A stretch of DNA of 33,456 nt. Origin: Schoenoplectus triqueter (Eukaryota; Streptophyta; Magnoliopsida; Poales; Cyperaceae). The stretch's first letter is position 1. Every line of letters starts with the position of its first letter. Below the pieces are notes generated by a model, which saw nothing but the letters and a program-made list of their open reading frames with translations, did not search any database and was not told the DNA's origin. A program made the position numbers and the translations under genes. This document shows positions 1-10,632 of the stretch, piece by piece. Location: NCBI GenBank assembly GCA_964058805.1, contig CAXKVV010000394.1, forward strand, positions 1 through 33,456, read 5' to 3'.

Positions 1-414
1 TGTCCAGTCAATAGAATTTAAGGCTGATTCATTAGGAATTTTGACAGACCATCTGAACCTTGTTTTAGGCATATGAGCTATGGATTTAAAGCTCTTTAAG
101 TCTAGTTTTTAATGGTTCAAGTTTCAAGTCGATTGGAGTTTTCTAGAGAAAGTTATGACAATTTTAATAGAGATATGTCAGATTTGACTGGGCTGCTTAG
201 TTTTCTGTTTTTATATTTATTACGAATTCTAGAGTTTTCTTTTGATGTTTTGGCTCTATAAATAGAGTTGTAATCTGTTGTTTTGAAAGACAATGCAAGA
301 GAGATAATATAATAGATAATTACAAAGAGTTTTTCAGATAAGAACTTGTTTGTTTCCTCCATCTCTTCTCTCTACCACTATATGAATTGTATCCACTATT
401 AAATATACTCAACA
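1..414 (+). repeat. LTR-like remnant, plus orientation, cut by the window edge
   Basis: The stretch has a strong TATA-like block (CTCTATAAATAGAG, about 254-267), a CT-rich tract (about 355-375), and an end in ...CTCAACA that abuts the truncated copia LTR at 415. That layout is typical of the U3-R-U5 of a plant Ty1/copia LTR on the plus strand. It does not match the 5' LTR of the element at 415-5205, so it would be a different element. No partner LTR or primer-binding site is in the window, so this rests on layout alone. It could instead be ordinary AT-rich promoter-like DNA. Confidence 0.35.
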
Positions 415-605
415 AATACATTGTTTAGCCATCCGATTGAATGTAAGGCTGAGATGATTCTATAAATTATACTCTAAGCATGCTTCCTTGCGTGACTTGT
501 GTTAATGAGCTGTATGCGTCATATGCAGAGCTGCCATTGCAGTTTTATGCTGTTTGTTGTCTCCATTATATTAGCCATAGGGATCTTCTGTTGCGTCTTC
601 TAACA
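415..605 (-). repeat. 3' LTR of the copia element, truncated
   Basis: This matches 5015-5205 with four substitutions. It begins on the minus strand with TGTTAGAAG, the same terminus as the 5' LTR. The match stops at 415, where the 5' LTR continues for about 115 bp more. The C-terminal end of the pol frame runs into this LTR and stops at 571. Confidence 0.9.
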
Positions 606-3600
606 GCCCCCCGCGAGTTACAGGGGACTTGGTCACTGTCAACTTGGAGCGAATATTCAGAAACCGAGTTATAGAGAGAGGTTTGGTCATAATGTCCGCT
701 AGTTGATCAGCGGAAGAGAGAAACTGAACAGTGAGGTTCCGGGAGATGATGCGATCACGAACAAAGTGAAAATCAATTTCCACGTGCTTAGTTCGAGCGT
801 GAAACATAGGGTTGGAGGCAAGGTAAGTCGCACCAACATTGTCACAGTAGAGAATGGGTGGAGCAGTGCAGGATAGTTGGAGTTCGGTCATTAGATAGTG
901 AAGCCAAATTAGTTCGGCACTGGTGACAGCCAAGCTGCGGTACTCGGCCTCGGTGCTTGAGCGAGCGACCGTGGGCTGTTTCTTGGAGCTCCAAGAAAGA
1001 AGGTTAGAGCCAAGGTAGATGCAGTAACCTGTTGTGGAACGACGATCATCGGGACAACCCGCCCAGTCGGCGTCATAATAGGCAAACAATTGGAAGTGCT
1101 TGGCCGGGTTTAGAGTAATACCATGGTCAGAGGTACCCTTGAGGTACCGTAAGATTCGTTTAACGGTGGCCCAGTGAAGATCAGTTGGAGCGTGCATGAA
1201 TTGGGAGACTTTATTGACGGCGAATGCAATGTCAGGACGAGTTATAGTTGCAAATTGTAACGCCCCCACAATGGTTCGGTATTTGGCCGTGTCAAGTAGC
1301 GGGTCTCCATCATATTTAGACAGTTGAAGATTTGGTGCCATAGGAGAAGAAAAAGGTTTGGATTCATGCATCAGGGCACGATGAAGTATATCCTGCACAT
1401 ACTTGTGTTGAGATAAGTGCAAGCCAGTGTCTGTTTTGGTGACCTCTATGCCCAGAAAATAGTGGAGATCACCGAGATCTTTGATGGCAAAGTGGGTCTG
1501 GAGCTTGCTAATGGTGTCAAAAAGGGATGGTTGGTGGCTGCCGGTTATGATAATATCATCGACGTAAATGAGGATGATAACAGTCTGAGAGTTGTGATGA
1601 AGGACGAAGAGGGATGGGTCATAATGGGAGGGCGAGAACCCAAGAGAAATCAGGCAATTACTAAGAGTTTGGAACCATGCACGGGGAGATTGTTTTAATC
1701 CGTAGAGAGACTTAGAAAGAAGACATACATGATTGGGACAGCGGGGATCAATGAAGCCGGGTGGTTGCTCCATATAAATGGTTTCCTGTAAGTCGCCATG
1801 AAGGAAGACGTTTTGAACATCGAGTTGCCGCAAAGACCATCCATATGTGAGGGCAATTGTCAGGACTAGGCGAATAGTTGTGGGTCTAACAACAGGACTG
1901 AAGGTCTCGAAGTAGTTGATGCCTTCTTCTTGATGAAACCCTTTGGCAACTAAGCGAGCTTTGTACCAGTCAATGGTGCCATCGGCCTTGCGCTTGATTT
2001 TATAGATCCATTTGCAACCAATTATAGATTGATCAACTGGTGGAGGTACTAGTTTCCATGTATGGTTGTGTAGCAGTGCAAGGTATTCAAGTTGCATGGT
2101 TTGCTGCCATTGAGGTTGGTGTTATGCGGATTTGTAAGATTTAGGCTCAGTCTCATGTAAGGAAGTGTTGTAGGCTATGAAATCAGGAAATTGTTTAGGT
2201 ATGCGGGTGTGGTCTTTATTTCTGGTAGTCATGTGGTGATGTGTGAAGGAAGGACTGGTGGGAGGGGTAGTGGAGGCTGTAGTGGATGTAGAAGGTGAGG
2301 AAGTGGTTGAAGTTGGCGAGGAAATGGGCTCGGTAGATAATTGAGGTGCAACTGGGGATTGTGGAAGGGCCGGGTCTGGAGAGTGAGGGGAATTGTGGAT
2401 CGAGGCCAGCCAAATGGGTAGAGTAGCGGACCAATTTGGTGGAGGTTCATGGTGGACTAAACAGGAGGGGGATTTAAAAGGAAAATCAGTTTCATCAAAG
2501 ACAACGTGGCGTGAGGTATATATTTTATTGGTAGCAATGTCTAGACACCTGTAACCTTTTTGTGATAGAGCGTAGCCAAGAAATATGCAAGGTATGGCCT
2601 TGGGTTGTAATTTGTGAGAGTTATATGGTTTTATGTAGGGAAAATACTTGCACCCCGGAACCCGTAGAAATTCATAATTTGGTGGTTTGTGGAAAAGTTT
2701 TACATAGGGTGAGGGTTGAAGATTGGATGAGGGTAAGCGGTTTATGAGGTAGACAGTACTAGCAAAAACCTCATCCCAAAAAGAGAGAGGAAAATTAGCA
2801 AATTGCATAATGGCAAGACCAAGTTCCACTATATGACGATGTTTTCGTTCCGAACAACCATTTTGTTGGGGCGTATACGGACATGTTCTTTGATGGATGA
2901 GTTGAGGAAAAGATTTGGATAGGAAATTGTATTCGGTACCACCATCGGTACGTATAGTTTTGATGGTTGTATGTAGGAGGTTTTCAACTTGCAATTTGAA
3001 AATAGAGAATATGTGAGCCAATTCATCCTTGGTTTTCAGAAAATAAAGCCATACAAAACGAGTAAAATCATCAACAAACACAACATAATAGCGATAACCA
3101 TCTTTAGATAAAATTGGTGCCGGCCCCCAAAGGTCGGAGTGAATGAGTTCACAAGGAGAAGTGGTAGAAGAAGTTTGTAAATTAAAAGGCAGTTTATGAG
3201 ATTTTGCCATACTACACTCTTGACAGAAAGATAACTTGGTGGTAGAACAAGGGATCTTTTGAGAAGTCAGTACATGTAGTGTGGTAGAGGATGCTGGGTG
3301 ACCAAGGCGAGCATACCATAGGTCAGCGGACACACAGGCACCGAGAAAGGCTTGAGGTGAAGGTGAAGATGGAAGTGAGAGAGAGTAAAGTCCATTATTG
3401 AGCTTGGCTTGAAGGAGCGGGGTCGAAGTGTGACGGTCCTTGATAAGACAATCATGAGATGAGAATTCTATTAGTAAGGAATTATCAAGGAGTAATTTAG
3501 AAAGACTTAACAGGTTTTTGGTAAAAGATGGAACATGTAGTATGTCATTGAGCTGAATGAATTGAGTAGAAATAGTAATTGAGGAAGAGCCAATGTGATG

Positions 3601-4881
3601 AATAGCCATACCGATACCATTACCAATCCGAAGAGAATCATTACCCTCATACGGTGCATATATGGAGAGGTTGTTGAGATCGCTAGTGACATGATGTGTG
3701 GCTCCAGAATCAATGCACCATTCAGTCATTGGCAGAGAAGTGGCGGAAACATTTGAAGTGTAAGCTTGTGGTAGAGATGGTTGACCAACAGTGGAATCAT
3801 AGCGGTACCAACAGTCTCTGGCAGTATGACCTTTCTTAGCACAGAGTTGGCACGTTTCAGGTGTACCAGTCTGTTGTGTAGTGGATGGTTTGAATGAAGG
3901 TCGGGGCAGAATTCATGGGCTGGAGTTAGGTTGGGGTCTGTAGGCCAGGGTTGGCGAGTTTGGTTTAGGATGGTGGTAGAAAGTTTGGGAAGGAGGTCTA
4001 TTAGGGCCTGAAACTCTAGGCCGAAAACCATAGTTGGAACGAGGCTTAGTGTAACTGGGCCGAAAACTATTTTATTTGTAATTAGAGGAAAGAAATGCTA
4101 CCGGGTTTTGTGCAGAAGGAAGAGGTGTGGTGGATATTTGTGAGGTAAGTAATGCTTCGTGATTGAGAAGCAAAGATTGTAGATCAGCAAAAGACAATGA
4201 TGTATGGCGAGACGAAGTAGTAGCAGCCACCACAAACGAGTTGTATTCTGAACCGAGACCTATTAAGGCAAAAGTTACCAAATCTTCATCAGAGATGGGT
4301 GAACCGATGAAAGCTAGTTCATCGGCGATGGAGCGAAGTTTCTGGAGATAATCAGAACATGACGAACCGCCTTTTGTCATGGTTTGGAGCTGTCGGCGAA
4401 GCTCGGTGTGACGTGCCCGAGAGGTGGCGGAGAAGGTTTGCTGAAGTTGAGACCAAAGTTGAGCTGAAGTAGAACAAGAGACTACTTGTGCTAGCAAGGA
4501 TTCGGTGAGTGATGATCTCAACCATCCTAGAAGTAGTTGGTCTTGTTTGTGCCAATTAAGGTATGTTGGGTTGAGTAGAGTTTGGCCATCAGAGGTGATA
4601 ATAGTAGGAGACGGGGAATTGGAATTCACAAATTTGAATAACCCATAGCCATGAAGTAGTGGTGTGATCTGTGATTGCCAGGAAAGATAATTAGTTCTGT
4701 TTAGTTTGGTAGAGATTGGGAGAGTAAGAAGAACAATAGAATCTTGAGTGGTTGAAGAGGACATGGGATTAATCGGGTTAGTGTTGATGGCATCGGTGCT
4801 AGGCGGAGGTGGTGGTAAGGGTGGTGAATAGGGAGGAATAATATCAGAGGAGGAAGTAGAGATGTTGGGTTGCGCAGCCAT
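571..4881 (-). pseudogene. copia gag-pol polyprotein, three in-frame stops
   Basis: One reading frame runs from the ATG at 4881, eight codons past the primer-binding site, to 571. It is interrupted by TAA (4072-4074), TGA (3913-3915) and TAA (2122-2124). All three stops are in the same frame, so there is no frameshift. In order it shows a gag region (UBN2-type), a CX2CX4HX4C zinc knuckle (3811-3852), the aspartic protease motif DSGATHH (about 3700), a GAG-pre-integrase block (LWYARLGHP), an integrase core with HSDLWGP, RTDGGTEY and PQQNGCSERK, reverse transcriptase with YVDD (1555-1566), and RNase H with DADWAGC, STEAEY and ADIMTKP. These are diagnostic of Ty1/copia. The catalytic motifs look intact, so inactivation rests on the stops and the damaged LTR. 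Copia elements normally express gag and pol from one frame, which fits. Confidence 0.93.
606..620 (-). other. Probable polypurine tract of the copia element
   Basis: Read on the minus strand, a G-rich run (CGCGGGGGGC) lies directly before the TGTTAG start of the 3' LTR. This is where the plus-strand primer of an LTR retroelement sits. It is short and interrupted by C, so it is recognised mainly by position. Confidence 0.5.
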
Positions 4882-4890
4882 GAGAGTGGC

Positions 4891-4900
4891 TCTGATACCA
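4891..4900 (-). other. Primer-binding site (initiator Met-tRNA)
   Basis: Minus-strand TGGTATCAGA, continuing GCC, directly follows the CA end of the 5' LTR. It is complementary to the 3' end of plant initiator Met-tRNA, the usual primer of Ty1/copia elements. It fixes the inner boundary of the 5' LTR at 4901. Confidence 0.92.
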
Positions 4901-5205
4901 TGTAAAGATGGTAAAGCAGAGAGTATATCTCACTTGTTTGTATTCATTGTATTACTTTTCAGTCTTCTTTACAAAAATGAAATCATTGCTATTTATAAAG
5001 TAAGTCTAAACCCTAATACATTGTTTAGCCATCCGATTGAATGTAAGGCTGAGATGATTCTATAAATTATACTCTAAGCATGCTTCCTTGCGTGACTTGT
5101 GTTAATGAGTTGTATGCGTCAGATGCAGAGCTATCATTGCAGTTTTATGCTGTTTGTTGTCTCCATTATATTAGCCATAGGGATCTTCTGTTGCGTCTTC
5201 TAACA
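4901..5205 (-). repeat. 5' LTR of the copia element, complete (305 bp)
   Basis: Read on the minus strand it starts TGTTAG and ends TTTACA, the canonical TG...CA. It is bounded inside by the primer-binding site. A TATA-like ATTTATAAA/TATAAAT block lies near 4990-5000. It matches the 3' LTR over 5015-5205. Confidence 0.92.
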
Positions 5206-5853
5206 TTTCTCCCTCTTTTCTCTTCGTCTTCTCTGCTCTCTCTCTGAGACTCTGACTCTCTCGCTCTCTCTCTCTCTATTGCACAATGCTTCTGGTTTTG
5301 TCGCTTGAAATCTTAGCCCGTTGGCTGATGCGTGTCGTGGACAATCCTATTTGGTCCTCTTTTTTGAGACCCTCGTGATTTTATTTTCCTTTTTTCCTTA
5401 AACCTAGTCAGATTTTGGCGATCTGGACCTGTTTTTAACGATTTCTTGCCTTGTATTTCAACGATCTAGTGTCTAACAAAGGCCGAGTAGGCTGAGAAGG
5501 GTTATCATTTCGGTTGCCAGTAGCTAGGTGGTTGTGAGTCTGGTGACTAGATCGTCGACCAGGGCCTCTTCGCCTCCTTCTTGGCTTTGACTATATATGT
5601 CTTTGGTGAAGGGGAAAAAATGACAGAGAGAAAAAAGATAGAGAGAGAAAAAAATAAAGAAAGAAAGTCATAGAGAAGGAGAGAAAAAGAAAGAAAGAGG
5701 AAGTGTTATTGTAAGTAAGCAAGCAATTCTAAAGTATTATTTTTATCTTATTTCTTTCATTTTTTATTTTATTATTCTATTATTTTTTTTATTTTTTTTT
5801 AAATTTTGTTTTTGATTTGCATGTAAATTTTTTGGTGTCTTTGATTTTGTTTA
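5206..5853. other. No gene seen; CT-rich then purine-rich tracts
   Basis: A CT-rich tract (5206-5275) is followed by ordinary sequence and then an almost pure purine tract (about 5614-5703). That tract ends at a good 5' splice-site match (GTAAGTAAG at 5711). The look is that of an untranslated first exon and the start of an intron, perhaps belonging to the hAT relic downstream. No long open frame supports this. Confidence 0.3.
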
Positions 5854-5944
5854 ATGGATGAGTCAGGCAGAGAAATTATAGATGGTGTAGAGTATGAGCC
5901 TGATTTGTCTTCAAATGAGTATGTTTAGAAATAAATCGCTTGCT

Positions 5945-6370
5945 TGCTTACTAGTACTTGATATAATTGTTTGTTTGTTTACTGTCATTTGAGAGAATTA
6001 CTTATTTGCCTTACAGATACTTGATAGAATTACTTAAAATTATTTGTTTGTTTACTGTCACTTAATAGAATTATTTAGAATTGCTTGCTTGCCTTACTAA
6101 CACTTGATAGAATTGCTTGTTTGTCTTACTGACATTTGATAGAAATGCTTGTTTGCCTTGCTAACACTTGATAGAATTGCTTAGAATTGCTTACTTACTT
6201 TACTGACACTCAATAGAATTGCTTGTTTGTCTTACTGACACTTGATAGAATTGCTTACTTATCTTGGTGGCACTTGATAGAATTATTTGTTTGTCTTTGT
6301 GGCATTTGATAGAATTATTTGCTTGCATTGATGACATTTGATAGAATTATTTGCTTGCCTTATAGCATGG
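5945..6370 (+). repeat. Degenerate minisatellite, about 33-bp unit, about 12 copies
   Basis: The core TTGATAGAATTGCTTGTTTG recurs about 12 times at spacings of 31-42 bp, with the linker varying around CCTTACTGACAC. Units differ by point changes and small indels, so the array is old or often recombined. It lies between two pieces of the hAT relic, where an intron would be expected. Confidence 0.85.
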
Positions 6371-6906
6371 GGCTAGATACAAACTATGCACCAGATGAAA
6401 TTCAAAGAATTAAAACTGATGCCCCCATTGCTGACACTCAAGAGGTACCTACTTTGTCCATCTCAAAAGGATCGGGATAATTTGAATGCTTTGGTTGATT
6501 GTTTAAAGGTATTTTATGATGTCACTATGAAACTAAGTGGCACAAAGTATCCAATCTTGAACATATTTTTCACTGAATTCTGTGAGTATATTTGACTATA
6601 AAGAGAATGGGAAGTTCTTATTTTCCTTTTATTGTCCAGACGGGCAAGAAGATGTTTGAAAAGTGGGACAAATATTGAAGTAATGGCAGTGCACTGCTGG
6701 TCATTGCTTGTGTACTAGACCCAAGATGCAAGATGACAATAGTTGAATATTACTATCAAGCAATTCATTCTGATGACTATTGGAGGTTTATTGCACACCT
6801 CAAGGCTTGCCTGAATGCATTATTCAATGAATACTTGAAGGAACACTCCAAATTAGTACAAAAGACCTCTGACAGTTCATCACAAAGTGACAGATACTTA
6901 CTTTGC

Positions 6907-6990
6907 TTAGTTATAATTATAATTATAATTTATTTAGTTATAATTATAATTATAATTTATTTAGTTATAATTATAATTACTTGCTTTACT
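6907..6990. repeat. Tandem 27-bp AT repeat, three copies
   Basis: TTAGTTATAATTATAATTAT starts at 6907, 6934 and 6961, giving an exact 27-bp period. It sits between two hAT transposase coding pieces and looks like expanded intron sequence. Confidence 0.85.
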
Positions 6991-7346
6991 TAGTAACTTG
7001 CTTGGTTAGTAGGCAATCTAGCAATGCAAGTGACATAAGGGTTGGATTGAAGGACTTGTTGCGTGGCAAGAAGAGTTCTAAATCGGTAAAATCAGAGCTC
7101 GAGAAATATCTAAATGAGTCACTAGATGATGTCAGTTTGGATGATGAATATGACATTCTATCTTGATAGAAATTGAAAGCCCCTAGATATCATGTATTGG
7201 CCCGGCTAACCCGGGACATCCTAGCAGTCCTAATATCGACAGTGACTTCAGAGTCGGCATTCAACATAAGTGGCAGAACACTATCACCAGCTAGGATCTC
7301 TTTGAATGATGAGAGCATGGAAGCTCTCATCTGTCCTCAGGACTAG

Positions 7347-8143
7347 TTGCGTGTTTCGATCACCAGTATGTTTTATTTATACTATTATTGTAGCTATTAT
7401 TGTACTGAGATTAAATACTGTGATTTATTATTGTGTTTATTTGTAGATTTTGGTGGACAAGTTGGTGATCCACTGTGGTGTGATCAAGCAACAGCAGATG
7501 ATTCCATATGTGGCAGTGGAGCATGACATGCTGCTATTTTGTTTGTCATAGTGTCAGTACTATCTTTTGAGATTTTGCTTTTGTTGCTAGTTGGCTTTTG
7601 ATTTGTTCTGTCAACTTGTTGCTTGTTTACTAGTAAGTTAATGGGTGTAATTTAGGATGAAGCCTGGAGAAATGATTTATTTGACTCCTTCGATTTCAAG
7701 TCATGATTATTCAGTGATGAACTGATGATTAATGTGTTTTAATTTATTTTATTTAGTCAATGGCTGAGATAGGTTTCTAAGAAGATAGTTTGAGATCTAG
7801 GTTGAGCGCTTGAGATCATTTTTGTAAAGTTGACATCTCTATATATGAAATTATTGTGAAGTGCGTGTTTTATATTTCGGAACTGTTGGGATGTGCTTGT
7901 TTGTTTGATCATTTTGCTTATATAATGTGTATTTTTTTTCTGTTTGCACTGCAGTTGAACGAAAAAAAAACATTTTTTGTGTTTTTTTACGTTTTAATTC
8001 AACGCAATGCAAACACAATTTTCTTTCTTAGGTTTAACGCAAATAAAATTATTTTCGCTAATTAAATGTAACGATTAATGCAAATAAATATTTGCGTAAA
8101 TATTTTCAACGTTTGACAGCCCTAACGACGCTCATACATCGTC
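7347..8143. other. No host gene seen; downstream part of the hAT relic
   Basis: AT-rich sequence follows the hATC block. Near 8108-8125 the sequence TTTGACAGCCCTAA resembles the right terminus of hAT elements, which often end in a complement of TAGGGCTGT. No matching left terminus was found, perhaps because the copia insertion or deletions removed it, so the boundary is tentative. Confidence 0.3.
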
Positions 8144-8365
8144 TCTTGTCTTGCCCTCTCGCTTTACTCATTTTTACTGATGTGTGGGCTTCACGGATAT
8201 CTTTTAGAGAGACTTATTTGTCAATGATAGTTGAGGCATATGGAGAGCGGATACAGTGCCTCTTATCCTGCCACCTCACTTCATCTATTTTTATTGACAT
8301 GCGGACCCCACGAAAGATGCTTTTTAGGATGACTTATTTGTCACTGATAATTAAGACATGTAAAA
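8144..8365. repeat. Diverged tandem duplication, about 117-bp period
   Basis: 8144-8260 and 8261-8365 share a run of matching blocks (TCTTGTCTTGCC/TCTTATCCTGCC, CATTTTTACTGATGTG/TATTTTTATTGACATG, GACTTATTTGTCAATGATA/GACTTATTTGTCACTGATA). The copies are well diverged. The open frame across both copies has no recognisable product. Confidence 0.7.
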
Positions 8366-10257
8366 AATATTGGATTAGATTGAAGGCAAAGTATATTTTT
8401 TTCTTTAAGCAATTGGTAGAGTCAATCACCAATCTAAAGTTTGTCATTCGCTCTGCTGATCCAATTTTCTAGTCATCAGGTTATTTGTTTGTAGAGGTGT
8501 AAACCAAACAAAACCTTCCCCCCATCAAATCAGAGAAGTAGATTGAAAAAGAAAACAAGGTGAAGAAAAGCGCACAAAAGAGAGGAATTTTCATCAGAAA
8601 AACGCACAGATTAGGCCCCACTCTCATGAAGTCTCATAATTGAGGCCCCACTTTTAGGACTAAAATATCTCCGCTCTGTAACCATGTTAGGACGAGTCTG
8701 TATCATCTACCGTGAAACGCACAAATAGGGCAGGCGTTGCACATTTTATTTTGTTGAGAAAATTGCAAATTTAGCCTATCTGGACCACTTTTCGACGAGG
8801 ACTTCTAAGATTATTTTCTTGTCCCATTATTAATGAACTAAAAAAAATAAACAAAAAAAAAGGAACAGAAGCAGGTTTACATGCCCATTACAAAAGAGGC
8901 AAAAATACTCCGATATTGTATGATGAACTCCCAACACATATACCTACATTTCGGGTACAATTTAATATTTTATGCTTCAGCCACCAACCAGCTCTATGCT
9001 TAGTCAGGACGAAGACGATGTCACAAAACAAACAATTTATTTCGTTAGTGAGTTGTACCTCTACAAAATTAGGCTATAAACACTCGAATTCAAGAAGAAC
9101 AAGACTCTAGATTAAGCTGTGTCTTAGCGATCGTTGTGTGCGCAAAGATATGGCAACATGATGCGTATAACAGGATTCGATAGAGCAAAAAAAAAGGTCT
9201 TTCTTGTGTTAGGAATTTTAAATTGAGTCTGTGTTTATAAATTCGAATTTAACTTTATTTTCGACCTTCTATTTTTATTTTCCTAATTTTCCTTGTTGAG
9301 TCTCAAATCTCATGAGATTTATTTCCTTGAAACTCTCATGTAATTGAATTACTGGTTCAATGACATACAAAAGCAAGGAATTGATCCTTATTTTTTTTTC
9401 TCAAAAAAATTGTGCTTATTCAAAAATACACCATATTCCACAAATTGGCCCTGTCAGGATTTGGATTCATTTTTTATCAATAAAAAATAAGAAGCAATAT
9501 ATGTCGAGAATAACATATAAATATGTCGGAATCAATGAAAGCCATGTATAAACAAATAATAATAAAAAATATATAGTAACTTTCTAAAATTCCGACCAGT
9601 TCAATGGAAAAATAGAGCTGTAAGTCTCGGTGTTAATTGAGCTCTCGTTTAATTAAATTTACTCGGGTTTGAAACTGACTCAATTAGTTATCTGATTAAG
9701 AGTTCAATTCATTTGAGTTGACCCTTCGATTCAACTCAAGTTCTCAGAATATATAATTTAGAACAGCAAATCGTCAATATTAACACTGAATGTGGTGTCG
9801 AACACGGATAATTGGTGATACTACCGCTGCAATTAAGATCACAGGTCCAAATCCTAGTAAATTCTAAGAAAGCACATTGACACTTTTAAAAAAATTAAAT
9901 ATCAATCTCGCCTCTAATATAAAGCGGGCCTATAATAAAAAAAGACACTAAGGTATTCACTCTTAGATATTTTATATTTTTCCCTCCCTTTTTGAAATGA
10001 TTAATAAGCTATTAGAAGCCAACAAATTAATCTAAATAACACTACCAACGGTCACTTTTTAGTCTATAATTTAAATAACACAAATCAAGTACAAAAAAGA
10101 ACTAACAATTGAATTATTGCAGTAAATCACAAGCATAGGCCTTCATGAAAAAAACGCTAATAAAAGCAGTTTCCAACTTTCCATAAAAGATGTCCATAAA
10201 AAGAGAGGTCAAAATTAAAGAATCCTTGTTTCTAAATAAAACGAAAAACTTTAATTA
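8366..10257. other. Intergenic; nothing recognised
   Basis: The sequence is AT-rich with no convincing coding potential, RNA gene or intact element. Short motifs such as AAATAGAGCTGTAAG near 9610, followed by TGA/TTGAGT-rich sequence, resemble degenerate short interspersed or MITE debris but cannot be delimited. Confidence 0.4.
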
Positions 10258-10632
10258 TTGATCTGACCAGACGGGTTAACTCGATCTGATCCGGATCTGA
10301 TCCGAATTCGACCCGACATGATCCGAAAATAAATGAGTCAAGTATAAGTTTAATTTTTTTTATCTGAATCGAGTCGGGTCAGGGTTGGATCAACCCGACC
10401 CGACTCAATTAATTATATTTTTTAAAATAATTTTATAATTTAATACTAATTAAAGCTTAAATATACACTAATTATATACTAATAAAGATTAATTATAAAT
10501 TAATAAATATTTTATTACTTAAAATTATATAAAAAATATTTAATAAATATTTAATTATTTTAACTCGTGACCCGTGCATGGGTCAAAAATTTTTTATCCA
10601 AATTTAATCGGATCGAGTTCGAATCAGATCAA
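10258..10632. repeat. Degenerate inverted-repeat (MITE-like) element
   Basis: The left end (GATCTGACCAGACGGGTTAA, then CCGGATCTGATCCGAATTCG) is partly mirrored by the right end (TCGGATCGAGTTCGAATCAG). Between them are repeated ACCCGACCCGACTC blocks and AT-rich filler. This GGGTCGGGT-type composition is common in old plant MITEs. There is no clear target-site duplication, and the family is not assigned. Confidence 0.4.

Larger units (their letters stand above)
415..5205 (-). mobile_element. Ty1/copia LTR retrotransposon, 3' LTR truncated
   Basis: On the minus strand the order is 5' LTR (5205-4901), primer-binding site (4900-4891), gag-pol frame (4881-571), and partial 3' LTR (605-415). The order protease, integrase, reverse transcriptase, RNase H is the copia order. 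The two LTR copies share about 191 aligned bases with four differences counted by eye, about 2%. At commonly used plant rates that suggests an insertion under roughly one million years old, which is an inference. The 3' LTR lacks its last about 115 bp and runs straight into unrelated LTR-like DNA, so no target-site duplication can be assigned. Three in-frame stops make this copy non-autonomous. Confidence 0.95.
5854..7346 (+). pseudogene. hAT-family transposase relic
   Basis: Fragments align in order with plant hAT (Ac/Tam3, RICESLEEPER-like) transposases. 5854-5925 encodes a short start-like peptide of uncertain relation. 6386-6595 gives L..FYDVT..LSGTKYP..N.FF.E.CE. 6640-6900 gives KMFEKWDKY...ACVLDPRCKM plus a helical tail. 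7010-7346 gives a DILS linker and the hATC dimerisation block ARLTRDILAV...TVTSESAFN.SGRTLSPARISL...MEALICPQD. A BED zinc finger and much of the catalytic core were not found. Stops at 6676, 7164, 7167 and 7344 fall where the family usually has tryptophan. Further stops occur near 6593-6601, and the frame shifts between about 6595 and 6640. AT-rich repeats at 6907-6990 and the minisatellite at 5945-6370 sit between the coding parts, probably in former introns. Confidence 0.85.

Noticed and set aside
480..674. Plus-strand open frame across the 3' LTR
   Set aside because: It lies on the antisense strand of the copia LTR and RNase H region and has no recognisable product.
1417..1698. 93-aa plus-strand frame
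   Set aside because: It is the antisense shadow of the reverse-transcriptase region. The frame opposite carries YVDD and flanking conserved blocks.
415..5205. Target-site duplication of the copia element
   Set aside because: With the 3' LTR truncated, the flanks cannot be compared. Short matches near the ends would be chance.
5945..6370. CRISPR-like array
   Set aside because: The repeats are degenerate with no constant repeat/unique spacer pattern, and the host is a plant.
7856..8065. 69-aa plus-strand frame
   Set aside because: Phe/Leu/Ile-rich translation of AT-rich DNA after the hAT relic, with no family motif.
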